Notes under the pieces: model-generated | Seen by the model: only the letters and a program-made list of their open reading frames with translations | Databases searched by the model: none | What the model was told of the DNA's origin: nothing | Source of the DNA: Roridomyces roridus | Lineage: Eukaryota; Basidiomycota; Agaricomycetes; Agaricales; Mycenaceae | NCBI GenBank assembly: GCA_029378245.1 | Contig: JARKIF010000036.1 | Coordinates: 186,001-250,000 of the forward strand | Direction of reading: 5' to 3' | Length of the DNA stretch: 64,000 nt | Position numbers and translations under genes: made by a program | Part shown: piece by piece, positions 33,529 to 43,417 of the stretch | How the letters are laid out: each line of letters starts with the position of its first letter | Position numbering within the stretch: the stretch's first letter is position 1

Positions 33529-35923
33529 ATGGCCGTTGGACCGTCGGAACAGCGATTACTTTCGAACGAACTCGAACATTCGCCGACGGAGGATGCCGAC
33601 GGAGCCAAAACAGCGCCAAAACCGGATCGATCAAAACCTGATGACACATCTTGCTTCCTAACCACCACCATCCATGCACAGGAGGGCGAAGAACACTCAA
33701 GCATGTCAAGCCTGCAGGAAGAGCAAGACACGATGCGAGGTCCTAGGTTAGTGGAATCTTACTTGGTCTTCATTCTGTCGTTGACCTTCGTAGATGCGGA
33801 TGAGCTTCCCTTGACGTGTCATCGCTGCAAAGTGCTCGTAGTCGACTGCTCTTATATGTACACCCAAGTGCAACAGTCGGCACTTGTTCCTTCTCCACCG
33901 AGTGTACTTGGAAAACGGGGGAGATCAGACGCAGAATCCCGCAGACACCTTTGGTCCTTCATTTCCCCGCGAGGCCACGATATCGACTGGTCAAAGCCTC
34001 TTCAAGCGATACAATCCCTCGCTACGCTGAAATCGACCAACCTCGTTGATCTGGAGCACGCATTCAGCGGGTTCACCTTGTCGACTGTCCGGCCAGACAG
34101 CCGCATCGAGCGGTTAATCGACTTGTAAGTATGTTTGTGCGAATGCAATACAGAAACGACTATTGACGTCGTAGTTTCTCAGATTCCACGAAAAGCACGC
34201 TCCCTGGCTTGACTTCCAGCCGATCCGCAACTCTGCGAACCCACTGGTGGACATTGCCTGCGCTTCAATCGCCTCGAGGCATCTCTCTGGGTCCGATGGC
34301 GAGCAAGTGCGTTTGCGTCTACGTCTTCAAGGACTTGCACGCGACTCGGTAGCGCAGATGATCTTTGGCTGTGGGGAGTTGAAGGATACCGCGGCGGACT
34401 CGCTCGAGGCCGTGCAGTGTCTCATCATGCTGGCGCTTTGGGGCCCATTCGGCGTGGATTCGGAGCCCTGGCCGTGGGATGCGCGGGAGTTGATCGCCGT
34501 TGCGGTGAAGATGGCGGGGAGGATGAAGCTGGACCGGGCGTCGGAAGAGCTGGAGGGTATTTGGAAGCGCGCTTTAGTGGATGATATGGCGGCGTTGAAG
34601 TTGTCGGAGGCTGCTGAGCGTATGCGACTGGTGCGTCCCGTTCCCTTATGACCTGCCCCTTTAAACCTTCACGCAGTGGGTGACCCTCACCAACGTCGAG
34701 TCCATGTAAGCGTCGAGTATCACTCGAATATTTCTTCAGTTGACAAACTTGATTATAGGCTGTCCATGGGAGCGTCGCCCTCACCCAGCCGTCGGACGGC
34801 AACACATTATCTGTGGACACGCTTCCCCGATCCCTTCGTCAACGATGTGGATCTGTGCAACCTACGTCTGGGATTCCTGGCTGAGCAGTTTGACTTCTGT
34901 GAAACGGGAATCGCGCTACGTCCGAGTCCAGACACCAACATGGAGCAGTGGACGTCCCGTGTAAATGCGTAAGCTTCTGTTATCTTCCGGGATATGGACT
35001 GAGCCGGGCCCACAGTGTGCTGGAAGATATGAAACGTGGCTCACGTTTGCTCGGTCCCCTCCCTTGTACGTCGGTCTGCATCATGATTGTTGATTCACGG
35101 CCTCAAAACACACGCAGACGTCCTTCCCACCCAGCACCAACCATACTTCCACGCACTGCACATCACGGAACACACCGCTCGCATTCTCGTACTCCACAAC
35201 GGCCTCTTGCATGCGCGCAGGTCCCTCCCGGAAAGCAGTTGGCGCTCACAAATCCACGCACTCGGCAGTCCGACAAAATTCCTCGGTACGTGGAGCCGCG
35301 ATTTCATACAAACGAGCGAGGTACTCCTAGTCGCGCTGCTCGGCATCCCCACCACCGTGCTTGCCACAGCGCCAGATTCGGTGTATGATATGTGCGCATT
35401 GGCGGCGGGGTACCTCGTCGGCATCAAATTGCTTGCATTTCATAGCTCGAAAGAGGGCTTTAGGGGAAGCGGGGCACTCCGTGGGGCGAGCGATTTGCTG
35501 CTCCGAAAGACAGCTCGCAAGTTGTCCGAGGCTGGGGCGAGTTGTGGATTGGACCATCGGGCGATAAAGTGTGCTGCGCTTGTCAAGGAGATGATCGACA
35601 AATGGGAGGCGCGGGACTCCGGCTCTTCGGATTCGGCGGACTCGGCGCATCCGGACCCACTAGCCCTCGGGGGTGGAAACCGGGCGGCTCCAAGACGGCC
35701 GGGCGTGCCGGTGGACCGTTCGGGCGGATTGGTGTTTCATATGCAGTGCGAGGAGCCTCCAGTCCAACCTCGAATCGTCGTCGAGCCTGAACTCGAGCCC
35801 GCGGAAATGGAAGTGGAAGTGGAAATGGGAGGGAATGATTTGGATATGGCGTTCTGGGACTCGATCATGATGGAAGACTCTGCGTTCGATTGGAACTCGC
35901 TAATAGCTGGGAATGAGTACTAG
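33529..35923 (+). CDS. Fungal zinc-cluster-type transcription factor, incomplete zinc cluster
   Basis: At least six exons. The start is 33529 or, more likely, the in-frame ATG at 33703 (MSSLQEEQDTMRGPR). After a GTTAGT...TTCGTAG intron comes DADELPLTCHRCKVLVVDCS. C-x2-C-x6-C is the second half of a Zn2Cys6 cluster; the first CxxCxxxxxxC is not found. The long middle part (FLRFHEKHAPWLDFQPIRN, then VDIACASIASRHLSG) matches the middle homology region of fungal C6 regulators, whose PWLDF-type segment precedes the effector domain. The C-terminus is acidic (EPAEMEVEVEMGGNDLDM ... FDWNSL), a likely activation region. Introns at 34125-34180, 34632-34677, 34709-34758, 34971-35015 and 35065-35117 are approximate. 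Without a full zinc cluster, DNA binding is doubtful; a missed upstream exon is possible. Confidence 0.6.
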
Positions 35924-36429
35924 CACGGTGGTGGCTTGTAGAATTGATTCTCGCTAAATCCAAGTAGACGGACGGCGTGTTGTGGCTTGAAGCCCACGAA
36001 ACCCTCCGGGGGACGGGCGGGTTTGGATTGTGAGTTTCAGCGTGAACTAGTGCGCTCGAAAGACGACACATCCACGAGTTTCGCGACGTGCATCAATTCG
36101 GGCGGGGTTTGGGAGTTTGGTTGAATTTTGATAGAATTGGGTGCGCAAAAGCGTACGGGTCCCAAAATCGCGGTGACAATTCGAATAGACACATTCTCAG
36201 CGATCAAGGACATTGAAAGCATCCTCGATGCAGGGGTTGGTGCAGGGAAGGGTGGTCGTGTGCCTTGCCGAGTGGCCGAAATGCTTACGACATCGCCGCC
36301 AATCAATTTGATGTGGGTTGCCACAAACACTCGCATAAAGGATAGCCTTGCCTTAGTCCCGACTCTCACCGCGCTGTGCGAAGGGCCTTTTATTCTTCGC
36401 TCTCCTCTTTCTTCTTTCGTTCCAACGCC
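35924..36429. other. Intergenic, about 500 bp
   Basis: 3' flank of the transcription factor and promoter of the next gene. No element recognised. Confidence 0.4.
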
Positions 36430-37547
36430 ATGAAGTCATTTTCCACCCTCCTTCGCCTCGATCCGTTTGACACGCAGCACGGTCTCGTCACATCGCCTTT
36501 TTTCTCTTCGCGCGTGCTGGCTACGATCCGGCTGGTGGTGGCCGCATACACGTTTGCCGTGCTCGTATTCAGTGTCACCTGGGGTATCGTCGTGACCAAG
36601 GACGCTGCAGGGTGCGTGGTACACATTCTCACTTTCAGGGACGCGGCTCTAACGCGGCCCTCTTCGTTGCCAGGTTCTTTTCATATTTCACGCACCTCAG
36701 CTACACCGGCATTTGTGGCTACTTTTTCGCGGCGGGGTTCCAGACTCTGACGTATGCGCGTCGTGGGCAGAAGGCGTACCCACTTCAGCGGTGGGCTAAG
36801 CCCTGGCGGTTCTTGCACCTGGCGTTGCTGTCGACTATCACTACGTATCGTGCGTGACGCGCTCTTGCTACATCTACAGCTTTTTAACAGCATTGGCAGC
36901 ACTCCTTGTATCTGTCGTGTTCTGGGGGATCATCGCCCCAGACGAAAGCGTTTTCGACAACCGCTATGATGGTTCGTACTCCCCGATTTTAAAAGTCCGT
37001 CATTGATGATTTGGGCAGCGTGGTCTGCCATCTCTGTCCATCTCCTCAACTCTGTCTTTGCGCTATTCGAAATCCTGCTCACCAACACGCCCTTGTCGTC
37101 GTGGCTCCTCCTCCCCTTCGGCCTCCTCCTACTCTCAGGCTACGTCGGAATCGTCTACATTACCTACGCCACCCAGGGCTTCTACGGTATGTCATCTGTC
37201 CTCTTTCGTCTACCAGTCCCGTCTCACATAGACGCCTACCCACAGCATATACCTTCATGGCACCCGACGGCCACCCGCTCAAACTCGCGCTGCACATCCT
37301 CGGCGTGGCGGCCGCCGAGTGTGTTGTCTTTGCCATCGCCTACGGGCTCGTCTTCCTCCGCCAACGCGTCGTAGCGCGCTTCTTCCCATCCACATCCTCC
37401 AAGGTTTCTGCCACCTCCAAGTACGCTTCTGCTGCCGGTGCGAGTGCTGTCAGCCTCACCGTCGGCGACATCTACGGCAAAGCGGAAATGGCTATGGGAC
37501 CTGATGGGTGGAGCGACCTGGACGTGAGCACGCCAGTCAAAGGTTGA
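36430..37547 (+). CDS. Polytopic membrane protein, FAR-17a/AIG1-like (tentative)
   Basis: Four or more exons with short introns (first GTGCGT...TTGCCAG, about 36612-36673). MKSFSTLLRLDPFDTQHGLV, a first helix (RLVVAAYTFAVLVFSVTWG), FFSYFTHLSYTGICGYFFAA, YPLQRWAKPWRFLHLALLST, a helix around LLVSVVFWGIIAPD, SVHLLNSVFALFEILLTNTP, LLLPFGLLLLSGYVGIVYIT and LHILGVAAAECVVFAIAYGL follow: six to seven transmembrane segments. The FFSYFTHLSY and SVHLLNSVFALFEILLTNTP patterns are typical of basidiomycete proteins assigned to the FAR-17a/AIG1 group, membrane hydrolases acting on fatty-acid esters in animals. The fungal role is unknown and the family call is from memory of motifs only. The cytoplasmic tail ends at 37547. 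Confidence 0.65.
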
Positions 37548-38027
37548 TGAGACAGGATACAGCACCTTTTTATATACGTACGTTGGCTTTTCTTGGACTC
37601 CTTCCCCTCGATCAATCGAGCCTTGGACTCGGACTCGGATAGGCAATAGTCTTGACGCACCCAGACGATCCTCGTTACGACTGCCACTCGTACTGTATAT
37701 CAGCAGCATCTTTGATACGCTCCCTTATTCCGCGATACTTTACCCCACCTATTGACCGTCTGCGTTCGACCGACCGACGCTTTTGTTAAATAGCTTTACC
37801 TCCCCAGTCCCCACTGTCTTAATTCGTTCGATACTGTAGATATTAATTTATCCTATTTACTTTGCGGTGCGGTTTCCTTGCCCACCGTCAGAACATGTGG
37901 GAGAAGATGATTTCCGATCCCTGTCGAGCGGTAAATGAAGATTGAGATTGGGAATGATTGTGATGGGGCATGGGGCATGCATGGGTGAAAGGATGAGCGT
38001 GTGAATGGCTGACGGCACGGGAGGAAG

Positions 38028-38362
38028 CAAGAGGTGTCAGCGATTCAGATCTTGACCGCCATCAACAACACGTGTTGATGAGGGGGCCAAATAATTATAT
38101 ATATTTGTCCGTACTCACTTACTCAATAGACGTCGTCTTCCTGCAGGATTTGAGCACACCATACATGATCTAGTTCATATTCATCCATGTCTTGCCTCAT
38201 GAGGGAGTCGGGATGCTCCAATTCGAACGCTGGTTGTCGACCGAGGGAGGCGGAGAAGTCACGAGCCGGAGATATTTCCGTGTTGAGCGCATATTCCTGT
38301 GTCGTTGACGGCATTCACGTGTTGTTGATGGCGGTCAAGATCTGAATCGCTGACACCTCTTG
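38028..38362. repeat. Perfect 47-bp inverted repeat around a short frame
   Basis: The arms 38028-38074 and 38316-38362 are exact reverse complements over 47 bases (left arm starts CAAGAGGTGTCAGCG and ends CAACAACACGTG). The 241-bp loop holds a minus-strand frame of 63 codons (38123-38314, MPSTTQEYALNTEI ... LQEDDVY). On the minus strand the right arm is the tail of another open frame (SSQEVSAIQILTAINNT). An inverted duplication of a gene 3' end is the simplest reading. Confidence 0.8.
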
Positions 38363-38419
38363 GGAGGAAGGATCGACGACCATGAGCATTCCATCAATCG
38401 TTGACAAAAAGCAAAGCCG

Positions 38420-38470
38420 AGAAGTTCTAATTGTGCCCGGGAGTAGAACCCAGGACTGAGGACGTCCACC
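38420..38470 (-). repeat. tRNA-derived fragment with B-box
   Basis: Minus strand: CCTGGGTTCTACTCCCGGGC, a stable T-arm-like hairpin, followed by ACAATTAGAACTTCTCGG. The same core and 3' tail appear at 39110-39250. Likely the end of a tRNA-derived SINE. Confidence 0.4.
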
Positions 38471-38513
38471 GAGAAGTTGAATATTGGGAGTCGACCTCCT
38501 CGAGGACTTGGCA

Positions 38514-39026
38514 TAAGGCTCCAACCGTTTCGTTTCCGTTTGCGATTTTGGGCAAACAGAACGGAAACGGAAGGGAAACCGTTTCCAACCGTTTGCAAAC
38601 AGTTTCCGAACGGATAATTTTGGGGTACCTTTTCTACAGTGTCCAGAGAGGCCCAACGGTCCCAGGATGCTTCAATGTGCACACGGAGCCAATCTGCGCA
38701 GTATCGGAGTCGTTCGACACCAATAGGGAGGGAGATTGCAAATTCATCAAGCAAGATTGGTTTGACTAAGCAGCTGCCGAGAGCGCGGGGTTCAATTTCA
38801 CTGGCGGTATGTGGGTTGAGTTTCCCGGATTGAGAAAACTGTTTGACCACAGGTGTACGGGCCTGCTGGGAGATTGCAAGTAGCACGGATTGGGCTCATT
38901 CTAAGCCCCCCAGGTGGGCCAAGAGAAACAGTTTCCAAACCGTTTCCGGGTCACCGCAAACAAAACGGAAATAAAAACCGTTTTTTCGGCACAAACGGTT
39001 TTCGAACGGAAAAGGTTGGAGCCTTA
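38514..39026. mobile_element. hAT-like MITE, 513 bp, 8-bp target duplication ACTTGGCA
   Basis: Ends TAAGGCTCCAACC and GGTTGGAGCCTTA are exact inverses; the similarity continues inward. Perfect 8-bp copies ACTTGGCA lie at 38506-38513 and 39027-39034. Both subterminal regions contain many AAACGG/CCGTTT hexamers in both orientations. AAACGG is the known binding hexamer of the maize Ac transposase (established knowledge); the match may be convergent. A minus-strand frame crosses the element but encodes no transposase. Confidence 0.92.
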
Positions 39027-39109
39027 ACTTGGCAGCACAGGCACACTACTTACCTTGTGTCTCAATTGATGATCCCAGCCGTTGACTTTGTAACAAAGCA
39101 CTTTGAAGC

Positions 39110-39250
39110 TTTGTGAGAAAAAAGGTGACGGGGAACCGAAGCCAGTTGTAGTCGGGAGTCGAACCCAGACCCGAGTACATTTCTCAAGCGCCGACACGGA
39201 CGGAACAAGTTCCAAGCGGCCTCGGTTAGCCCAAGTGGTACTTTACCTAC
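39110..39250 (-). repeat. tRNA-derived SINE-like element
   Basis: Minus strand: an A-box-like GGGCTAACCGAGG, then about 70 bases on GGTCTGGGTTCGACTCCCGA (B box and T-arm), then a tail with CTTCGGTTCC and a T6 run. It shares its core with 38420-38470. Confidence 0.4.
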
Positions 39251-39668
39251 CGGACCCTGGTTGCATGGCATATGAAGGCATAGTCTGTTAAGTGAGATAA
39301 GCTGGTAGGGCCGACAAGCGGCATGGCCCGTGACCACAGGAAGGTCGGTGTCGATCGGAGTATGGACTGAGATCGCAGGCAAACTCTCTGAGTCGTTACC
39401 CTTCAGCAAATTGAAGCAGAGTGTTCTCATTCATCGAGAAAGTGAAGTGAAATCACATCGGCGGTCATATAACTGTAGCTATACAAGGCTAACTTTGCAC
39501 AATGGTCATAAGTACTGGCGCAGAGGTGTGCAGATATCCAATTCAGAGTCACGGCCACACATAAACGAGGGTTCCAGAAAACTATGAAGAAAACCGGCAC
39601 AAGAGTCTAAGAGTGCCGCCGGATACGCTCAAGTACCACTGTACAGACCGTCTGGTAATGGATTCAGC

Positions 39669-40390
39669 TCAAGATTGCATGCATATGAAACTAAGTGGTT
39701 GATACATAGAGAACTCAACGAAGCAGACAGAATCAAACGGGTCACGAGAGCTATGGGCGTCAACGCGACCTTGAATAAAAAGTATCGATGCATTGAAAGT
39801 TATGAACTGACAGAAATCTTACCAAGGACGATATCGGGCATCTCCCGCTCATCGCGGCGCTTCCGGCGCGTGGATAGAAGGGACTCCGGGTACTCCTCCC
39901 GCAGGTTTTGAGTCGTCCTATAAACATTGAGCTTTGGTGCAGGATCCTTCGCGGTGGCGGGCAAGAGGTGGGAGCAGGCGCGGAGGCAACAACTGGGTTT
40001 CTGGTCAGGTGGATCAGCGGTCCGTTTCCTTGTCGAGAAATAACCAACACCGTACATGGGTATGCCCTTGAGATTGAGGTGTCCTTTGCATTCACCGGCT
40101 ACGCATCCTATTGATACCTCCTTCACGCATCTCCAGGGAAGATTTATTTTGGATTTATTGGCAGCAACGAGGCCCAGTCTTCCTTCGAATTCATGCGCGT
40201 TGGCATCATCTTCTGCTCTTTGGGATACATAACGGATACTTCCTGACTTTTGAATGAAGATTGTGTCTGGCGATGTCTTGAAGCCATGGTGTTTTGTGTG
40301 ACTGATCTTGAAGTCGAAGCAAAGTCGAAGGGGACGGCGTCGGGACCCATGAAATGAGTAGGTAGCTTGGCCGCGGCCTTTTCAGAGCAA
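39669..40390 (-). CDS. Unknown protein, 3' part (start not found)
   Basis: A long open minus-strand exon (about 40390 to 39823) reads FDFKISHTKHHGFKTSPDTI, RYVSQRAEDDANAHEFEGRL, PWRCVKEVSIGCVAGECKGH, GIPMYGVGYFSTRKRTADPP and REEYPESLLSTRRKRRDERE. A 53-nt intron (39770-39822, GTAAGA...TTCAAG) joins it to GRVDAHSSRDPFDSVCFVEF and a stop at 39669. Residue composition is that of a real protein and the splice is clean. The first in-frame ATG is late, so a 5' exon is missing or lost. I do not recognise the family. Confidence 0.45.
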
Positions 40391-40783
40391 TTATCAAAAA
40401 ATATTCAGAGGTTGGTCGCAGAGTGTGGGCAAGACCTGGTAGCAGTTAAGAAAGAGAGGCACACGTGAGCCACGTAAGCGCCTTCAGCTTACTCTACACG
40501 AATTTCGTCACCCAAATGCTGTGCTCAGAGCCGGCTCTCGGCACCCGCCAAAAAGATATCTGCTGAGTCAAATCTGCTGAAAAAATGTGATTTACTGCCA
40601 GAGCTGTCAAAACCTGCTCTCTATAAGAAACCCTTACCTAACGGTCACGGGAATCTAGACAGCCACTTGCAAATTCACTGGCCCCGCCTTGAGAGTTGAA
40701 TAACTCGCCAGTCACGTTCGATTGCAATTGAGCGCATCTCGAAGAATACGACATCAAGAGGCGGACAAGAAAGAGCAATCTGT

Positions 40784-41000
40784 TCATTACACGAGCTTGA
40801 TCCTCTGCGCCGTGCCGTCTTTCCAATTCACCTCGACCAAACGCTGGTATATATCTTCACGGGCCAACTTGTTCCGTGTGCGTATCCCGGTTGGCCGCCG
40901 TGTCACGAATAACCTGAACATCAGACGGTCGCAACGCCGTCCGCAAAATTTAAAAGAAGTCGGTTTTCCGTGTCCACTCGGATGTGCGTGCTGCCGATTC
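40784..41000 (-). pseudogene. MYND-family C-terminal fragment, copy 1
   Basis: Minus strand keeps RTALRPSDVQVIRDTAANRD in one frame and the terminal QRIKLV in another, with an indel between. It is homologous to the last exons of copies 2 and 3. Confidence 0.55.
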
Positions 41001-41167
41001 TAAATAAATGACGGCAATGAATTTGGCTGGCACCGGTAGAAGGATACAAATTCCCCGAAGTTCAGGTTGAACTTTGAAGTCGTACGCTAAAACAACCGTC
41101 CCTCCTGATCTGTTTGCTACATGAGCTTGATCCGTCTCACCGTGCCGTCCTCCAAAACACTCACAAG

Positions 41168-41575
41168 ATGGTATATGGACTCTCTCATCATCTTGTTGCG
41201 AATGACCTGGGCTGAGTAAGTACCCCGATTTGCCGCCGGGTCTCGAATAGCCTGAACATCCAGGGGTCGTAACGCCGTGCGCAAAAGTAGTTGGTTCTTC
41301 TTATCCGTGCGGATGTGCGTGTTGATGTGTCTGCAAACAAAGTCGCAATGGAGACGTAATCAATTGCAAGGGAGAACTGCACCTACTCGATGCATTGGTC
41401 GAAGTTGAAGGGAACAATGGTGACCTCCCCTGTTACCGCAGATGTCTTCTTGCACCGACCGGGACGTCGTGTTGAGCCAAACGTCATTGATCTGGGCGTC
41501 GCGTCCTCATTGCGCCTCGCCAACCTCACCATGTCGCGCCGTTTTTTTTCGCAAGGATACAGGGCGTATAGATAG
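41168..41575 (-). pseudogene. MYND-family C-terminal fragment, copy 2
   Basis: Two exons joined by an intron (GTAGGTGCAG...TTTGCAG, about 41336-41387). The first includes RRDMVRLARRNEDATPRSM and SAVTGEVTIVPFNFDQCIE; the second HINTHIRTDKKNQLLLRTAL and ends VRRIKLM. Both are in frame, but the N-terminal half with the zinc finger is absent, so this is a truncated duplicate. Confidence 0.6.
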
Positions 41576-41880
41576 CTACGTATCTACAATTGTAGAAGGG
41601 CAAATTTCCAGGAAAAATGAGTTACCGAACGGGCGGCAAACCACCATCACGTCAAAAACTGTATTGACAACGTCATCATCTGGTTGGCTGCCATCGGAGT
41701 TGTATCAGAGGCGCGTTTGCAGTCAGACCCTCAATGGTTACTTGCTTGCAACGTCAACTAGTCGAGAGTCTGGCTACATGAGACTACAGAAGGTCCTCGG
41801 CTTCTTTATTTATTTCAGTCGGTGCATATCAATAATACAATACATAAAAAACCTGCACAAGAAACAGCGAACCGTTCATT

Positions 41881-43417
41881 CCACGAGCTTGATCCTCTTC
41901 GTCGTACCGTCATTCTCAATAACCACAAGTTTGTATATATTCTCCCGGGCTATCTTGGTCCGAATGGCGTGTGCTGGGTGCGTATCCCGGTTGGCTGCCG
42001 CGTCGCGAATGAGTTGAAGGTCGAAGGGTCGCAACGCCGTGCGCAAGAGGAGTTGATTTTCCTTGTCCGCGCTGTAAGGGTTGAACCTTCGGCACGGTTT
42101 GATCCGTTGATGGCCGGACGGAGGCGGCGCGTTCAGAGTTACGCGTACAAGCCGCTTCCGCGGCTTATCCGCAGCTTGCCGAGATGACGTGTGTCATCGG
42201 CCCGAGCAGACGCGGAGTTGTTCCTTGTTCTCGTTTCGGTTACATTACAGTACAGCATTTAGTATATAATCTAGAGTAGTTTTCGTAGAGTAGACAAGTT
42301 TCTTGAATCCAACAACTCATCCACTCACCTGTGTGACACTACTTGGTTTCTTGATGACTTCTTGCAGGGTCTTACACCACCAGGACCTCACACGCGCGGA
42401 TATGTGCGTTAAGGCTCCTGCAGGAATTAGTTGGTAGAACTTGGGATGACCAGATGGACCTACTCGATGCAGTGGGTCAAGCTGAATGGGATAATGGTCA
42501 CGTCGCCTGTGACCGCCGATATTCGTTGGTACGGTCCTGCTTCCCGGACGAGTTCCATTCGCCGCCGGCTAAATGTGCATCGGGACTCCGATCGCCTGCT
42601 TGATTTCGCCGTTCCCAAAGTGCATGATCCCGTAGCAATATTGTGCGGCTGGTGACTCCTGGCGCTCGATCACACCACGTTCGTCGGGGGAAAGCTCCAA
42701 GATGGACCTCGGAGTGAGAGGTATAATGTCGTTCACCTGTAGCATCCCCCGGCGCATCTCCTCAGGACTACGATTCCCTTTCCCCATGAAGACGTCCAAG
42801 AAGTCGAGTATCTCGGTAGGTTCTATTCCGATATCGATGTGGGCCCGAAAGAGTTTTTCGCTGCTAGGGTGCTTATCGAGGAGGTCAAACTGCTGGATCA
42901 AGGCGGCTTGGAGATATCGAGCGAGAAATCCGTTGGACAAAAGGTTTAGCACAAGCTTCGTGATACCCGACCCCTTGACTTTGTTGCAGAACTTCTTGTG
43001 GGCCGGCCTGTTTATGAGCTGTGAGACAAGAGAAGCAGTACTAGTCCCGGCGATTCAGAAACTAAGTAGTTTTCCTTCTGACACTGAAGGGGTGTCCGAA
43101 ATGAGCCAGATTTTGGTGCGAGAAGACGGATCTAACCTCCTTGGAGCAATAGCGAGAATCTTTGCACTTGAGAACAGAAACATCAGACGTCGAAAGACTG
43201 CATGTCGGCCAGCCCACCCTTCCACACCGGCTAAATCCTCGTCTTCTTACACCTTATGGCAATTTGCGCAAACGATGCCAGACATCAAATCTCGCACCGC
43301 CCGGATCTCGTCCGATGTGCGTGCTTCGGACTTGAAGACGTCTGTATACAGGGGATGGACAGCCATCTTAATGGGGCCCAAGTTTTCGAGCCGAGCCTGG
43401 TCTTTGGCGTCCTGCAT
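41881..43417 (-). pseudogene. MYND zinc-finger protein, copy 3 (most complete)
   Basis: Start at 43417 (MQDAKDQARLENLGPIKMAV). The finger is spread over three exons: IVCANCHKV, intron GTAAGA...CATGCAG, then SDVSVLKCKDSRYCSKE, intron GTTAGA...CTTCAG, then CQK..., then INRPAHKKFC: the MYND pattern with one Cys of the middle pair not evident. The body continues SNGFLARYLQAALIQQFDLL and ILELSPDERGVIERQ, then meets a stop (VPMHI) at 42569. In another frame RRRMELVREAGPYQRISAV and VTIIPFSLTHCIE follow, with the same GTAGGT donor as in copy 2. The last exon (ADKENQLLLRTALRPFDLQL ... TTKRIKLVE) ends near 41881. A possible solo LTR (42192-42338) lies in the intron before it. Frameshift and stop suggest decay. 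Confidence 0.6.
42192..42338. repeat. Possible solo LTR, 147 bp
   Basis: Starts TGTCA and ends TGACA, with TATATAATC inside, as in short copia LTRs. No matching target duplication. It lies within an intron-sized gap of MYND copy 3. Confidence 0.3.

Noticed and set aside
38335..38886. Minus-strand frame of about 180 codons
   Set aside because: It runs through the border of a MITE with exact 8-bp duplications, so most of it is transposon DNA.
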